Shown here in pieces: positions 7,160 through 19,084 of a stretch of 36,208 nucleotides of DNA. Source of the stretch: Patescibacteria group bacterium (GTDB lineage: Bacteria; Patescibacteriota; SICC01); NCBI GenBank assembly GCA_009694835.1, contig SICC01000004.1, forward strand, positions 1-36,208, written 5' to 3'. The translations under genes were made by a program, and so were the position numbers. Under the pieces are notes generated by a model that was given only the letters and a program-made list of their open reading frames with translations, was not told the DNA's origin and made no database searches. How positions within the stretch are numbered: position 1 is the first letter of the stretch; each line of letters opens with the position of its first letter.

Positions 7160-7591
7160 ATGGTTCGTGTTCGTATTTCCCAACCCGACAAGAAGCCGGC
7201 CAAGAAGGCTCAACTACCGAAGAAGAAAAATCCGGCCGCTAAACACCCTGGCTACACTCCAGATGAAGGTAAGCGCGGCCTGACCGAACGTCAGTGGTTT
7301 CTTGGCTTACTCACCGTGGCTGGGCTGTTAATGCTGTTTACCTTCCGTGGCTGTATCTTGCCGTCTGGCGTGGGACCGAAGGGACCGACCCATCTGCAGG
7401 CCTCATCAGCTCCGACAGCCTCGACGGCACCGGCTGGTGGGGAATACACTGTCCAGTCTGGTGATACCTTGTCTGAAATCGCCAGCAAGAATGGCACCAC
7501 TGTCGACGCCTTAGCCGAAGCCAATGGTATCGATTTGAATCAGCGGATCATCCTGCGCGTTGGCCAAAAGCTGAAGATTCCGAGTCAATAA
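7160..7591 (+). CDS. LysM-domain protein with N-terminal TM segment
   Basis: YTVQSGDTLSEIASKNGTTVDALAEANGID..ILRVGQKLKIP LysM repeat. Confidence 0.9.
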   Translation: MVRVRISQPDKKPAKKAQLPKKKNPAAKHPGYTPDEGKRGLTERQWFLGLLTVAGLLMLFTFRGCILPSGVGPKGPTHLQASSAPTASTAPAGGEYTVQSGDTLSEIASKNGTTVDALAEANGIDLNQRIILRVGQKLKIPSQ

Positions 7592-7633
7592 GATTTCTTG
7601 CCTGCGCCCAGGCTGGTGCTACACTTATCGAGC

Positions 7634-8197
7634 ATGGGAATCACCACCATTTTGCTGATTGTCGCAGCCGTCGTCGTCCTGGCGATTATTTTCATTTACA
7701 ACAGCCTGGTTCGCCTGAAGAATCGGACCGATGAAGCTTGGTCGGATATCGATGTCCAGACTAAACGACGCTACGATTTGATTCCTAACTTGATCGATAC
7801 GGTCAAAGGCTACGCCAAGCATGAGAAGAGTTTGTTCGAGAAGGTTACTAAGGCACGTGGCGAAGCTATGAACGCCCAAGGTCCGGCCGAGCAAGGTAAG
7901 GCTGAGAACGTTCTGACCGGTGCTCTCAAGAGCGTCTTCGCGGTGGCGGAGAACTATCCGCAGCTTCGAGCGACCGAGAACTTCCAGAAGTTACAGGACG
8001 AATTATCTGACACCGAGAATAAGATTATGGCCGCCCGGCGCTTCTACAACGCCAACGTCCGAGACTTGAACACCAAGATTGAGACCTTCCCGACTAACTT
8101 CTTCAATCAACTGCTCAAGTTCCAGAAGCGTGAGTTCTTTGAGCTCGACGACGCTGAGGCAGCCGAAGCCAAGCAGCCGCCTAAAGCCGACTTCTAA
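7634..8197 (+). CDS. lemA: LemA family protein
   Basis: YNSLVRLKNRTDEAWSDIDVQTKRRYDLIPNLIDTVKGYAKHEKSLFEKVTKAR; start at MGITTILL. Confidence 0.95.
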   Translation: MGITTILLIVAAVVVLAIIFIYNSLVRLKNRTDEAWSDIDVQTKRRYDLIPNLIDTVKGYAKHEKSLFEKVTKARGEAMNAQGPAEQGKAENVLTGALKSVFAVAENYPQLRATENFQKLQDELSDTENKIMAARRFYNANVRDLNTKIETFPTNFFNQLLKFQKREFFELDDAEAAEAKQPPKADF

Positions 8198-8484
8198 TGG
8201 CCTCAGATGCTGAGTCCGCGGGGGCGGAGTATCCAGGCTATTTACGTGGTCACGGATTTACTCTTAAAGAGATCGAGGGCTTGGTTGCTGCGGGCACAGC
8301 TGAAACTGCCCTCGAGTTAGCAGATGACATCTCACACAGTACCGACGGAGAAGCTGCAGACATGCTGCGACGAAAATTTGTTTCCATTGAAAGCGAAACT
8401 GTCGTTGATTGTTTATTAGCTGGCGATGTCGAACGGGCCGAGGATGCAGTCGATGTGTTTCAACGAAGGATACCGCGGTCATGA
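8197..8484 (+). CDS. hypothetical protein (95 aa)
   Basis: ORF tightly packed between lemA and the next gene. Confidence 0.65.
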   Translation: MASDAESAGAEYPGYLRGHGFTLKEIEGLVAAGTAETALELADDISHSTDGEAADMLRRKFVSIESETVVDCLLAGDVERAEDAVDVFQRRIPRS

Positions 8485-8993
8485 CCACTCCCGAAAAACC
8501 TGAGCCGCCGTTTGTCTATGAACGTGAGCGTGATGCGCTGATGAAGGAGTACGGTTTTTCAGGACCCGAAGCCGAAGTCATTCTTGGTCCAGATGATGGT
8601 GAAGTGCCCGATCGGCTGGAAACCTTTCGGCTGATTGCTGAGCGTGTACACGGCGTATACGTCGCCAATGGTTCAACCAGTCGCGATGAAGTTCATGAAC
8701 CGGTACGCCGAGCAACGTTTATTAGGAGTTGGATGGAACAAAACCCACGACTTCGAGAACCTGAAAACGACAAAGAACGTGAAGCTGCTAATGACCGAGA
8801 GGAATCAGTCTGGATTGGTTTAACCGGCGACAGTGTCTTAAGTGCCTGGAAGTCTGGACCGAAAGGCTATGTCCAGGCCTTGGAAACTACTATGGCTCAT
8901 CTGGCATTTATCGATGAACGTATCGCGGCCAAACGATTGATTCGTGAGCGAGGAGTCGACCGAGATGACGTTGATTGGTTTGATGGGGAATAG
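8481..8993 (+). CDS. hypothetical protein (170 aa, MTTPEKPEPP start)
   Basis: ATGA overlap with upstream ORF; same operon direction. Confidence 0.7.
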   Translation: MTTPEKPEPPFVYERERDALMKEYGFSGPEAEVILGPDDGEVPDRLETFRLIAERVHGVYVANGSTSRDEVHEPVRRATFIRSWMEQNPRLREPENDKEREAANDREESVWIGLTGDSVLSAWKSGPKGYVQALETTMAHLAFIDERIAAKRLIRERGVDRDDVDWFDGE

Positions 8994-8998
8994 GAATA

Positions 8999-9904
8999 GT
9001 GGCCACGCTCTACACTCAAGTCTCTCGTAATAAAGCTAAGTCACTCATCTACATCGCCTTGTTTATGGGATTGATTCTGGCGCTGGGCTGGTTCGGGCAG
9101 TGGTATTTCCAGAACCCACTCATCTTTCCCATCTGCGTAGTAATTGCGGTAGGAATGAGTTTTGGGAGTTACTACGGCGGGGATCAAGTAGCATTGACAG
9201 CCTCGCGCGCTAAACAAATTGAGAAGAAAGACAACACGTACGTTTGGAACCTGGTCCAGAATTTGGCGATTACGGCTGGTCTGCCGATGCCGAAGGTCTA
9301 CATCATCCAGGACGCCGCTGAGAACGCCTTTGCCACTGGTCGGGATCCCAAGCACGCCTCGATTGCGCTAACCTCAGGGATCATCGACAAGCTGGAGAAT
9401 GAAGAATTGGAAGGCGTCATTGCTCACGAGCTGAGCCACGTCGGTAACTACGACACTCGGCTGATGGCTATCGTGGTGGTCTTGGTCGGACTGGTCACCT
9501 TGATGACCGACTTCATGCTGCGGATGGCCTTTTGGGGAAGTGGTGAGAATCGTGATTCTGGTCAGCTTGGTCTGGTGATTATGGCGGTTGGGTTTGTCTT
9601 ACTGCTGCTTTCGCCGTTGTTTGCGATGTTGATTCAACTGGCTGTCTCCCGGAAACGTGAGTACGCCGCCGATGCCAGCGGGGCATTGCTAACGCGCTAT
9701 CCGGAAGGTCTGGCCAGCGCCCTCGAGAAAATCGATAAAGATCAGACGCCGTTCAAAGAAGCTAATAAAGCCACAGCCCATCTCTATATCGCCAACCCGT
9801 TCAAGAACCGCAAGAAAGACGGACAAGGCTGGTTCTCGAAACTCTTCAACACCCACCCACCGATTGCCGATCGGGTGAAGATTCTGCGAGAAATGGAGAA
9901 ATAG
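8999..9904 (+). CDS. htpX: M48 family zinc metalloprotease HtpX
   Basis: GTG start; VIAHELSHVGNYDTRLM zinc motif, REYAADASGA, C-terminal THPPIADRVKIL. Confidence 0.95.
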   Translation: MATLYTQVSRNKAKSLIYIALFMGLILALGWFGQWYFQNPLIFPICVVIAVGMSFGSYYGGDQVALTASRAKQIEKKDNTYVWNLVQNLAITAGLPMPKVYIIQDAAENAFATGRDPKHASIALTSGIIDKLENEELEGVIAHELSHVGNYDTRLMAIVVVLVGLVTLMTDFMLRMAFWGSGENRDSGQLGLVIMAVGFVLLLLSPLFAMLIQLAVSRKREYAADASGALLTRYPEGLASALEKIDKDQTPFKEANKATAHLYIANPFKNRKKDGQGWFSKLFNTHPPIADRVKILREMEK

Positions 9905-9970
9905 CAAAACAGAGATTGGCGCCGTGAGGCAATCCTATCCCTGTTAAGCTCTGATTCAGGTGGTGGACGT

Positions 9971-10315
9971 CTAGTTGAGTGCGAGACGGAGGTTGACGCG
10001 GGCACCGGTAGCACAGATGAACTTCCTGCCTTGGAGAACAAGGTTCGGCTCCAAGTTGCCAGTGGCTATGTCGGTCCAGTCTTCGCTGGGAATCTGAAGG
10101 TCACTACTGCCATCCAGGATGTTGGAGACGATTGTCGCGCTGACCCCCAGTTCTTCCTGGGCCAGTAAGGACAACTCTGTCTTCTCGAGCTGGCTGAATG
10201 AGCGGTGCTCCCCAAACAGCTCGGCAGGGGTGAGGCCGGGGAACTCCCCGGCATGTGCCCGTTCAATGGCCTGCTCGAACGCTGGATGAAGCGAGTCAAT
10301 AACGAATGTAGTCAT
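9971..10315 (-). CDS. small protein with a possible helix-turn-helix (114 aa)
   Basis: LSLLAQEELGVSATIVSNILDG resembles an HTH signature; AAAGGAGAGGT ribosome binding site before ATG. Confidence 0.6.
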   Translation of the reverse strand: MTTFVIDSLHPAFEQAIERAHAGEFPGLTPAELFGEHRSFSQLEKTELSLLAQEELGVSATIVSNILDGSSDLQIPSEDWTDIATGNLEPNLVLQGRKFICATGARVNLRLALN

Positions 10316-10357
10316 ACCTCTCCTTTGGTTGAGACGGTGCTACCTGAAAAAGAGCGT

Positions 10358-13038
<2,681 letters not shown>

Positions 13039-13042
<4 letters not shown>

Positions 13043-13167
13043 AGTTCCTCATCTTCCTCATCTAATTCTTCGTCAATCTCTTTCAACACTTTTCCTAGGG
13101 GCAGCATCTGCTCATTTTCGTGGCGCAAGTCCATTTCGCGCTGTTCTGGATGTTGTTTTTTGCCCAT
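13039..13167 (-). CDS. small ORF, 42 aa: MGKKQHPEQREMDLRHENEQMLPLGKVLKEIDEELDEEDEEL
   Basis: Read on the minus strand; stop TGA overlaps the ATG of the 13042 gene (ATGA); below the ORF-track length cutoff. Confidence 0.55.
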
Positions 13168-13261
13168 AGCACTTTTTGATGAATTGTCGAATAATAGCGC
13201 AGTTAAGCCAAAAAGTCAAGATTCTAGGCTTGACAAGCTTAGAGCACAAGCCTTCCAAGTC

Positions 13262-13338
13262 GTCATTCCCGCGAAGGCGGGAATCAGTTGCGGACGCCTG
13301 ATGATTCCGGGTCTCCGCTTCGCGTCGCCCGGAATGAC
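13262..13338. repeat. MITE-like palindromic repeat R3
   Basis: gtcattcccgcgaaggcgggaatcagttgcggac...gcccggaatgac. Confidence 0.8.
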
Positions 13339-13407
13339 GAAGCGAATAGTACTCCTAGCTTGGGGTAGGACTGTCGACCAGTGACTGACGACTGTAGACT
13401 GATACGT

Positions 13408-13692
13408 ATGAAACTGACCGCGGAAGAAGTCAAAAAAATCGCCCGATTGGCGCGCCTGAAACTGACCGATAAGGAAATCGAACAGTATCAGAGTCAGCTT
13501 TCCGAGGTGTTGACGTACATCAAGCAACTCGACGAAGTGAAGGGTACTGCTGGCGCCACTCGAATGACGGCTGCGACGAACGTGATGTCAGATGACGAAG
13601 TGACGAACCAGCCTCGCACGAAAGAACTGCTGGCGGGCGCGCCGCTGACTGAAGGCGACTCGATCAAAGTAAAGGCAGTGTTCGATGAGTAG
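13408..13692 (+). CDS. gatC: Asp-tRNA(Asn)/Glu-tRNA(Gln) amidotransferase subunit C
   Basis: [44 protein letters not shown]; start corrected to the internal M. Confidence 0.95.
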   Translation: MKLTAEEVKKIARLARLKLTDKEIEQYQSQLSEVLTYIKQLDEVKGTAGATRMTAATNVMSDDEVTNQPRTKELLAGAPLTEGDSIKVKAVFDE

Positions 13693-15055
13693 CCAGTCGT
13701 CAGACGTCAGTCGTCAGACGTCTGATTCCACAGGAGCGTATCTGAATCGGTACGACGTAAAAGCCTCGATGGATGCGCTGGCGAATGGCTCATTGAAAGA
13801 TGTTCCGGTAGCCATCAAAGACATCATTGTGGTGGCGAACGACTATCCCAGCACGGCCGCGTCCAAAATACTGGAGCCATTCAAGAGTCCGTACGACGCT
13901 ACTGTCATCAAGAAGCTGTCCGAAGCTGGTGCCGTTATCACCGGCAAGACCAACCTGGATGAATTCGCCATGGGTTCATCGACCGAAAACTCGGCACTGG
14001 GGAAGACGGTTAATCCGTGGGATGAATCACGAGTACCTGGCGGTAGCTCTGGCGGTTCTGCGGCGGCTGTGGCGTCTGGTGATGCGCCGTTGGCACTGGG
14101 AACTGACACGGGTGGTTCCGTCCGACAGCCGGCGGCCTTCTGCGGCGTGGTTGGATTCAAACCAACCTACGGCCGCGTATCTCGCTACGGACTGGTTGCG
14201 ATGGCCAGCTCACTCGATCAAGCCGGAATGTTCGGTCGGAAGGTCGAAGACGTCGCGACCTTACTACAAGCCGTAGCTGGACCTGACCAAGAACATGATG
14301 CGACTTCGGTCGATCAACCCATTCCAGATTTTAGGAAAGCGCTGACGGGTGACGTGAAAGGATTGAAGGTCGGATTACCGAAAGAATACTTTATCGACGG
14401 TATCCAATCGGAAGTGGAAAAAGCTGTCCGAACGGCCGCTGATGAATTGAAAGCGGCTGGTGCGGAAGTTACGGAAGTCAGTCTGCCGCACACGAAGTAT
14501 TCAATCGCAATCTATTACATCATCATGCCGGCCGAAAGTTCCTCGAATCTGGCGCGCTATGACGGTATCCGCTACGGCCTTTCTGTTCCCGATGCCACGT
14601 CCTTACTCGATACGTATCTAGAAACTCGGGAGCAAGGATTCGGTGATGAAGTGAAGCGACGCATCATGCTCGGAACGTATGTCCTGAGTGCTGGCTACTA
14701 CGACGCGTACTACAAGAAAGCTGAAGCCGTCCGTTCCGTCATCCGCCAAGAGTTCGATGAGGTATTCAAGAACGTTGATGTCTTGCTGACGCCGACCACG
14801 CCGACGACCGCCTTTAAGATTGGCGAGAAGACGGACGATCCGTTGCGGATGTATCTGAACGATATCTTCACCGTGCCAGCTAACTTGGCCGGACTACCGG
14901 CTATCTCTGTCCCGGCTGGGTTCGACAAGCAGGGCCTGCCGATCGGACTGCAGCTGATGGGCAAGCAATGGGACGAGGAAACCGTCCTGCGGACCGCCCA
15001 CGCGTACGAGTCCAAACACGATTGGCACGCTAAATCGCCAGGAGATTCTAAATGA
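13685..15055 (+). CDS. gatA: Asp/Glu-tRNA amidotransferase subunit A
   Basis: Amidase signature [51 protein letters not shown]; catalytic AIKD Lys present. Confidence 0.97.
   Translation: MSSQSSDVSRQTSDSTGAYLNRYDVKASMDALANGSLKDVPVAIKDIIVVANDYPSTAASKILEPFKSPYDATVIKKLSEAGAVITGKTNLDEFAMGSSTENSALGKTVNPWDESRVPGGSSGGSAAAVASGDAPLALGTDTGGSVRQPAAFCGVVGFKPTYGRVSRYGLVAMASSLDQAGMFGRKVEDVATLLQAVAGPDQEHDATSVDQPIPDFRKALTGDVKGLKVGLPKEYFIDGIQSEVEKAVRTAADELKAAGAEVTEVSLPHTKYSIAIYYIIMPAESSSNLARYDGIRYGLSVPDATSLLDTYLETREQGFGDEVKRRIMLGTYVLSAGYYDAYYKKAEAVRSVIRQEFDEVFKNVDVLLTPTTPTTAFKIGEKTDDPLRMYLNDIFTVPANLAGLPAISVPAGFDKQGLPIGLQLMGKQWDEETVLRTAHAYESKHDWHAKSPGDSK
13694..13721. repeat. Perfect 2x14-bp tandem repeat CAGTCGTCAGACGT inside the 5' end of gatA
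   Basis: Units at 13694-13707 and 13708-13721. Confidence 0.9.
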
Positions 15056-15065
15056 GCCCTCATAT

Positions 15066-15116
15066 GTCATTCCGGCGAACGCCGGAATCCTGGATCCCGA
15101 CGTACGTCGGGATGAC
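15066..15116. repeat. MITE-like palindromic repeat R4 (short)
   Basis: gtcattccggcgaacgccggaatcctggatcccgacgtacgtcgggatgac. Confidence 0.75.
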
Positions 15117-15140
15117 GATGGTGAGCAGAAGGAGGGTCGG

Positions 15141-15569
15141 ATGAATCCGGAAATAGTCCTTGGGTTTTTCGGTCTAGTGATTATCGCCGTTGGCACGATG
15201 CTGGCGATCGACCGGCATCGTCGTCGGGTACGGTTCATCCCAGCCGAAGAAAAGGCCTATGCGCATGTCCGGTGGCATGAGGTCGAGAAGATGGTCCAGA
15301 AGGGCGGTCCGTCTAATCTCCAACAAGCCGTGGTGGAAGGCGACAAGTTGGTCGACCATTGCTTGAAACACTTAGGTATCCCTGGTGACTCCATGGGCGA
15401 GCGGTTGCGGAACTCAAAAGATCGTTTTACTGATTACGACGGACTCTGGAAAGCCCACAAAGTCCGGAATCAAGTCGTCCACGAGTCTCGCAAGGAGTTG
15501 TTGAGTTTCGAGACCAAGCAGGCCATCGGACGGTTCAAGCAAGCCCTGACTGATCTGGGGGTGTTGTAA
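15141..15569 (+). CDS. hypothetical membrane-anchored protein (142 aa)
   Basis: One N-terminal TM, soluble helical C-terminus; AAGGAGG upstream. Confidence 0.75.
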   Translation: MNPEIVLGFFGLVIIAVGTMLAIDRHRRRVRFIPAEEKAYAHVRWHEVEKMVQKGGPSNLQQAVVEGDKLVDHCLKHLGIPGDSMGERLRNSKDRFTDYDGLWKAHKVRNQVVHESRKELLSFETKQAIGRFKQALTDLGVL

Positions 15570-16096
15570 TGGGTAAGACCAAGATTGTTACCGTTGATGA
15601 AAACGACAATGTGGTAGGCGCTGCGTTTCGCAAAGATGCTATTAAGAATGGTCAGGCTCACCGGATTTCTCGAATATTCGTCTTTAATCCGAAAGGTGAG
15701 GTTTATCTCCAAAAACGAGCAAAGTCGATGGAATGGGGAGGGCTCTGGGATCAATCAGTTGGGGGTCATGTAGATGAAGGCGAGACCTATGAGCAAGCCG
15801 CTCGTCGTGAAGCAGAAGAAGAACTCGGTCTGACCGACCTTAAACTGGAAAAAGTCGCTACGTATTACCACGAAGTTGTGAACCCTAGCGGACAGCTTCT
15901 CAAGCGGTATAACTGCTTGTTCACTTCGGTGACCGATAAAGAACCGAAGATTGACCCTAGTGAGGTCGAAGAAGGCCGATGGGTTTCCATGAAGGAACTG
16001 CTGGATTGGGTAAAGCGAAGTCATGATGACTTCACAGGAAAGCCTGGTGGATTCCTCGAGGCATTGGCAATTTATGAGAAGAGGGCCCATGCCTGA
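15569..16096 (+). CDS. NUDIX hydrolase
   Basis: NUDIX box GGHVDEGETYEQAARREAEEELGL; resembles the protein at 4103-4636. Confidence 0.92.
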   Translation: MGKTKIVTVDENDNVVGAAFRKDAIKNGQAHRISRIFVFNPKGEVYLQKRAKSMEWGGLWDQSVGGHVDEGETYEQAARREAEEELGLTDLKLEKVATYYHEVVNPSGQLLKRYNCLFTSVTDKEPKIDPSEVEEGRWVSMKELLDWVKRSHDDFTGKPGGFLEALAIYEKRAHA

Positions 16097-17519
16097 CCAG
16101 AAATACGAGGCTGTCATCGGTCTGGAAGTCCACGTTCAGCTGGCGACCAAGTCCAAGATGTTTTGTCGCTGCGATAACCAAAGCGAGGATGCCACACCGA
16201 ACCAGAACACCTGTCCGGTCTGCTTAGGAATGCCTGGGACGTTGCCAGTCCCGAACCAAACCGCGATTGAGTGGGCGATCAAAGCCGCGATGGCATTGGG
16301 TTGTACCATCCCAGGTGAATCCAAGTTTGACCGGAAACAGTATTTTTACCCTGATCTCCCGAAAGGCTACCAGATCTCTCAGTACGACCAGCCGCTCGGT
16401 GGGCCGGGGACGTTCGAGTTCGATCTGATTACTAAAGACGGGAAAGTCGAACCAAAGAAAGTTGGCATTACCCGACTCCATTTGGAAGAAGACGCTGGCA
16501 AACTGACCCACCCGGATGGTGCTGATTATTCCTTAGTAGACCTGAACCGAGCTGGAACACCGCTGGCTGAGATTGTCACCGAACCAGACTTCCGGAGTCC
16601 GGCTGAAGCTAAAGCCTTCATGCAGGAGTTGCGATTGTTGATGCGGACGATTGGTGTATCCGATGCGGATATGGAAAAGGGGCACCTGCGAGCCGACGCC
16701 AACATTTCTATCCGAAAGGTCGGCGACAAAAAGCTCGGTACCAAGACGGAACTCAAAAACCTGAACAGCTTTAAGTTCGTTGAGAAAGGCTTGGCAGCGG
16801 AATATAAGCGGCAGATTGAGGTGATGGAAAAAGGCGAGAAGATTGACCAAGAAACTCGTGGGTTCGATGAAGCCAAAGGGAAGACGGTTTCACAGCGCGG
16901 CAAAGAGGAGGCGCATGATTATCGCTACTTCCCAGAACCAGACATTCCGCCGTTGGCGCCGAAGGAGTTGGGAGTTAACGCTAAAGGCCTGCCAGAGTTG
17001 CCGGTAGCGCAGAAGCGTAGTTGGCGAAAAGCGGGCGTTCACTCAGAAGTCATTACCCTCGTGGGCCAGGACCCGGTTGAGGTAAAAGCTTTTGCGACAG
17101 CACTTGAAGGCACTACCGACGCTTCTGCCGCTGGCCGGTTTTGGCTGCTCGGACGCAACAATAAAGCACTAGCCAAGGATGAGTTTAAATCACTGATGCG
17201 CTTCACAATTGAAGCTAGTCAAGATACCACCGAACTTTCCGGTCCGCAGGCCAAGCAGTTACTGGCGAAGTTTATCGAGTCCGGAAAGTGCGTCAAAGAG
17301 CTCTTAGCCGACCCAGCGTTCCAGCCAATGGACAATGCTGATCTGGGTAGCACCGTCGACCAAGCCATTAAGGACAACCCCCAGCCAGTCGCCGATTTTC
17401 AGTCCGGAAACGAGAACGCCGACCAGGTAATCGTCGGAGCGGTCATGAAGGCGACCAAGGGTTCGGCTGATCCGGGCACGGTTTCCAAGTTGGTCCGAGA
17501 AAAATTGGCCAAACGTTAG
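16089..17519 (+). CDS. gatB: Asp/Glu-tRNA amidotransferase subunit B
   Basis: MPDQKYEAVIGLEVHVQLATKSKMFC, CPVCLGMPGTLPVPN, HLEEDAGK; C-terminal YqeY-like domain. Confidence 0.97.
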   Translation: MPDQKYEAVIGLEVHVQLATKSKMFCRCDNQSEDATPNQNTCPVCLGMPGTLPVPNQTAIEWAIKAAMALGCTIPGESKFDRKQYFYPDLPKGYQISQYDQPLGGPGTFEFDLITKDGKVEPKKVGITRLHLEEDAGKLTHPDGADYSLVDLNRAGTPLAEIVTEPDFRSPAEAKAFMQELRLLMRTIGVSDADMEKGHLRADANISIRKVGDKKLGTKTELKNLNSFKFVEKGLAAEYKRQIEVMEKGEKIDQETRGFDEAKGKTVSQRGKEEAHDYRYFPEPDIPPLAPKELGVNAKGLPELPVAQKRSWRKAGVHSEVITLVGQDPVEVKAFATALEGTTDASAAGRFWLLGRNNKALAKDEFKSLMRFTIEASQDTTELSGPQAKQLLAKFIESGKCVKELLADPAFQPMDNADLGSTVDQAIKDNPQPVADFQSGNENADQVIVGAVMKATKGSADPGTVSKLVREKLAKR

Positions 17520-17644
17520 TCTTGACCAAGCTCTTTTTATATGAAGGGCTGGGTTGACAGCAGCCCCGCTCTTGATGCGACAATAGGGGTGACCCACCGA
17601 AATGGTGGTTATGTTGTAGCAACTAACTATAAGGAGGCCTTGAT

Positions 17645-17785
17645 ATGTTCTTCCAAGACGATCAACCTCAAACCGACGCTCCTGCCGAAGGCGGCGATAG
17701 CGACGGAGCCGACGACAAGCCGGCCGAAGGCGGCGACGACAAGCCGGCCGAAGGTGGCGACGACGCTACCCCAGCTGCTGAGTAA
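17645..17785 (+). CDS. small acidic repeat protein, 46 aa: MFFQDDQPQTDAPAEGGDSDGADDKPAEGGDDKPAEGGDDATPAAE
   Basis: AAGGAGG at 17631-17637, 7 nt before ATG; -35 TTGACA at 17554; terminator downstream; the track ORF 17541-17789 is another frame. Confidence 0.75.
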   Translation: MFFQDDQPQTDAPAEGGDSDGADDKPAEGGDDKPAEGGDDATPAAE

Positions 17786-17800
17786 GTAGCTCTAATGCAC

Positions 17801-17830
17801 AAAGCGGTTCAGATTTTCTGACCGCTTTTT
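17801..17830 (+). terminator. intrinsic terminator
   Basis: AAAGCGGTTCAGATTTTCTGACCGCTTTTT stem-loop with T tract. Confidence 0.85.
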
Positions 17831-17861
17831 GCTTTCCGGCGTTTCCCGGTACAATTAACGC

Positions 17862-18170
17862 ATGACTGAAGTCCCCAGTGCCATTCTCTGGATTGCCTCC
17901 ATCAGCCTCATCTTGATGACGGTGTTGCTGTGTGCGCTACTGATCGCTCTGCTTATGCTGACCCGAAGTGTTCGTCAGCTGGTTGAGAAGATTCAGGAGA
18001 TTGCCGAACCGCTCAAAGGTGCGGCCGAGCAGGCCGGAAATACCGTCCAAGCGTACAGCAGTTCACTGCTGAAACCACTAGCGACCATCGCTGGCGTGGT
18101 GGCCGGCTTCCGCAAGGGTGCGACCACCGTCGGCGACAATGTCGGCGGCCGACGTAAACGAAAGAAGTAG
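17862..18170 (+). CDS. small membrane protein, DUF948-like
   Basis: N-terminal TM plus VRQLVEKIQEIAEPLKGAAEQAGNTVQAY amphipathic region. Confidence 0.65.
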   Translation: MTEVPSAILWIASISLILMTVLLCALLIALLMLTRSVRQLVEKIQEIAEPLKGAAEQAGNTVQAYSSSLLKPLATIAGVVAGFRKGATTVGDNVGGRRKRKK

Positions 18171-18171
18171 C

Positions 18172-18573
18172 ATGGTACGCGACTTGCAGACGACCGAAGA
18201 GGCCGACCGCCGGACCAGCCGGCGAGATTCAGGCCGCGGCGACAACACCGTGAAGGATGATCGTCGGGTGCGGAAGCTTGAGGACATTTTCTGGTTCTTG
18301 ATTGCGGCCATCGACATCCTGATTTTTGTTCGGTTCATCTTGTTGCTGTTCGGGGCTCGCACTGGCGTGCCGTTCGTGGACTTCTGGTACAACCTGACTG
18401 CGCCGCTTATCGCCCCGTTTGCCGGTATGTTCGGCAATATCGATACCTACAACACGTATACTGGCCAACGAATAGAGATTGAGGCACTGGTCGCCATCAT
18501 CATCTATTCATTGATCGGCTATCTGTTCGTGCTGGCAGTACGGTTACTGCGCCGCGAACCCCGATCGTCATAA
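18172..18573 (+). CDS. YggT family membrane protein
   Basis: FVRFILLLFGARTGVPFVDFWYNLTAPLIAPFAGMFG...IYSLIGYLFVLAVRLLRR; start corrected to MVRDLQ. Confidence 0.75.
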   Translation: MVRDLQTTEEADRRTSRRDSGRGDNTVKDDRRVRKLEDIFWFLIAAIDILIFVRFILLLFGARTGVPFVDFWYNLTAPLIAPFAGMFGNIDTYNTYTGQRIEIEALVAIIIYSLIGYLFVLAVRLLRREPRSS

Positions 18574-18586
18574 TTAAGGAGAACAC

Positions 18587-19072
18587 ATGAGCAAAGGCGG
18601 AAAATTTGTAAAAGGAACATTCATCGGGGCCGTCCTGGGCGCTATCGCTGGTGTCTTGTTGGCACCGAAGTCGGGCAAAGAAACCCGCGAGGATATTCAG
18701 CAGAAGTCTAAGGAAGTAACGGACGAAGCTTCTAAGCACGTCGGACGAGTCAGTAAACAGGCGACTCGCCAGGCTAAGCAAGCCCAGCGTCAGGCCAAGA
18801 AGACGTCGCGCCAAGTCCAACGTCAGGCTAAAAAAACTACCAAGCAAGTGACGAAACAGGCCAATCAAGTGAAGCGACAGGTTACCTCACAAGCCAAGAA
18901 GAGCCAGCGTCAGGCTGTTCGAGAAGTGAATAAGGCGACTCGCCAAGCCGGCAGCCAAGTTCGCAAAGCTACGAGCCAGGCCTCTAAGCAAGTGAACAAA
19001 TCGACTAAGCAGGCTCAGCGCCAAGTCAGCAAGGCTACCAAGTCAAAGCCAAAGCCGAAGAAACGTCCGTAA
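18587..19072 (+). CDS. YtxH-domain protein with long basic Gln/Lys/Arg repeat tail
   Basis: GTFIGAVLGAIAGVLLAPKSGKETREDIQQKSKE followed by ~110 residues of QAKK/QVKR-type repeats; AAGGAG upstream. Confidence 0.85.
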   Translation: MSKGGKFVKGTFIGAVLGAIAGVLLAPKSGKETREDIQQKSKEVTDEASKHVGRVSKQATRQAKQAQRQAKKTSRQVQRQAKKTTKQVTKQANQVKRQVTSQAKKSQRQAVREVNKATRQAGSQVRKATSQASKQVNKSTKQAQRQVSKATKSKPKPKKRP

Positions 19073-19084
19073 CCACGTCATCTC

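Noticed and set aside
17541-17789. Track ORF MKGWVDSSPALDATIG...
   Set aside because: It runs across the promoter and leader in a different frame; the 17645-17785 frame has the ribosome binding site and is preferred.
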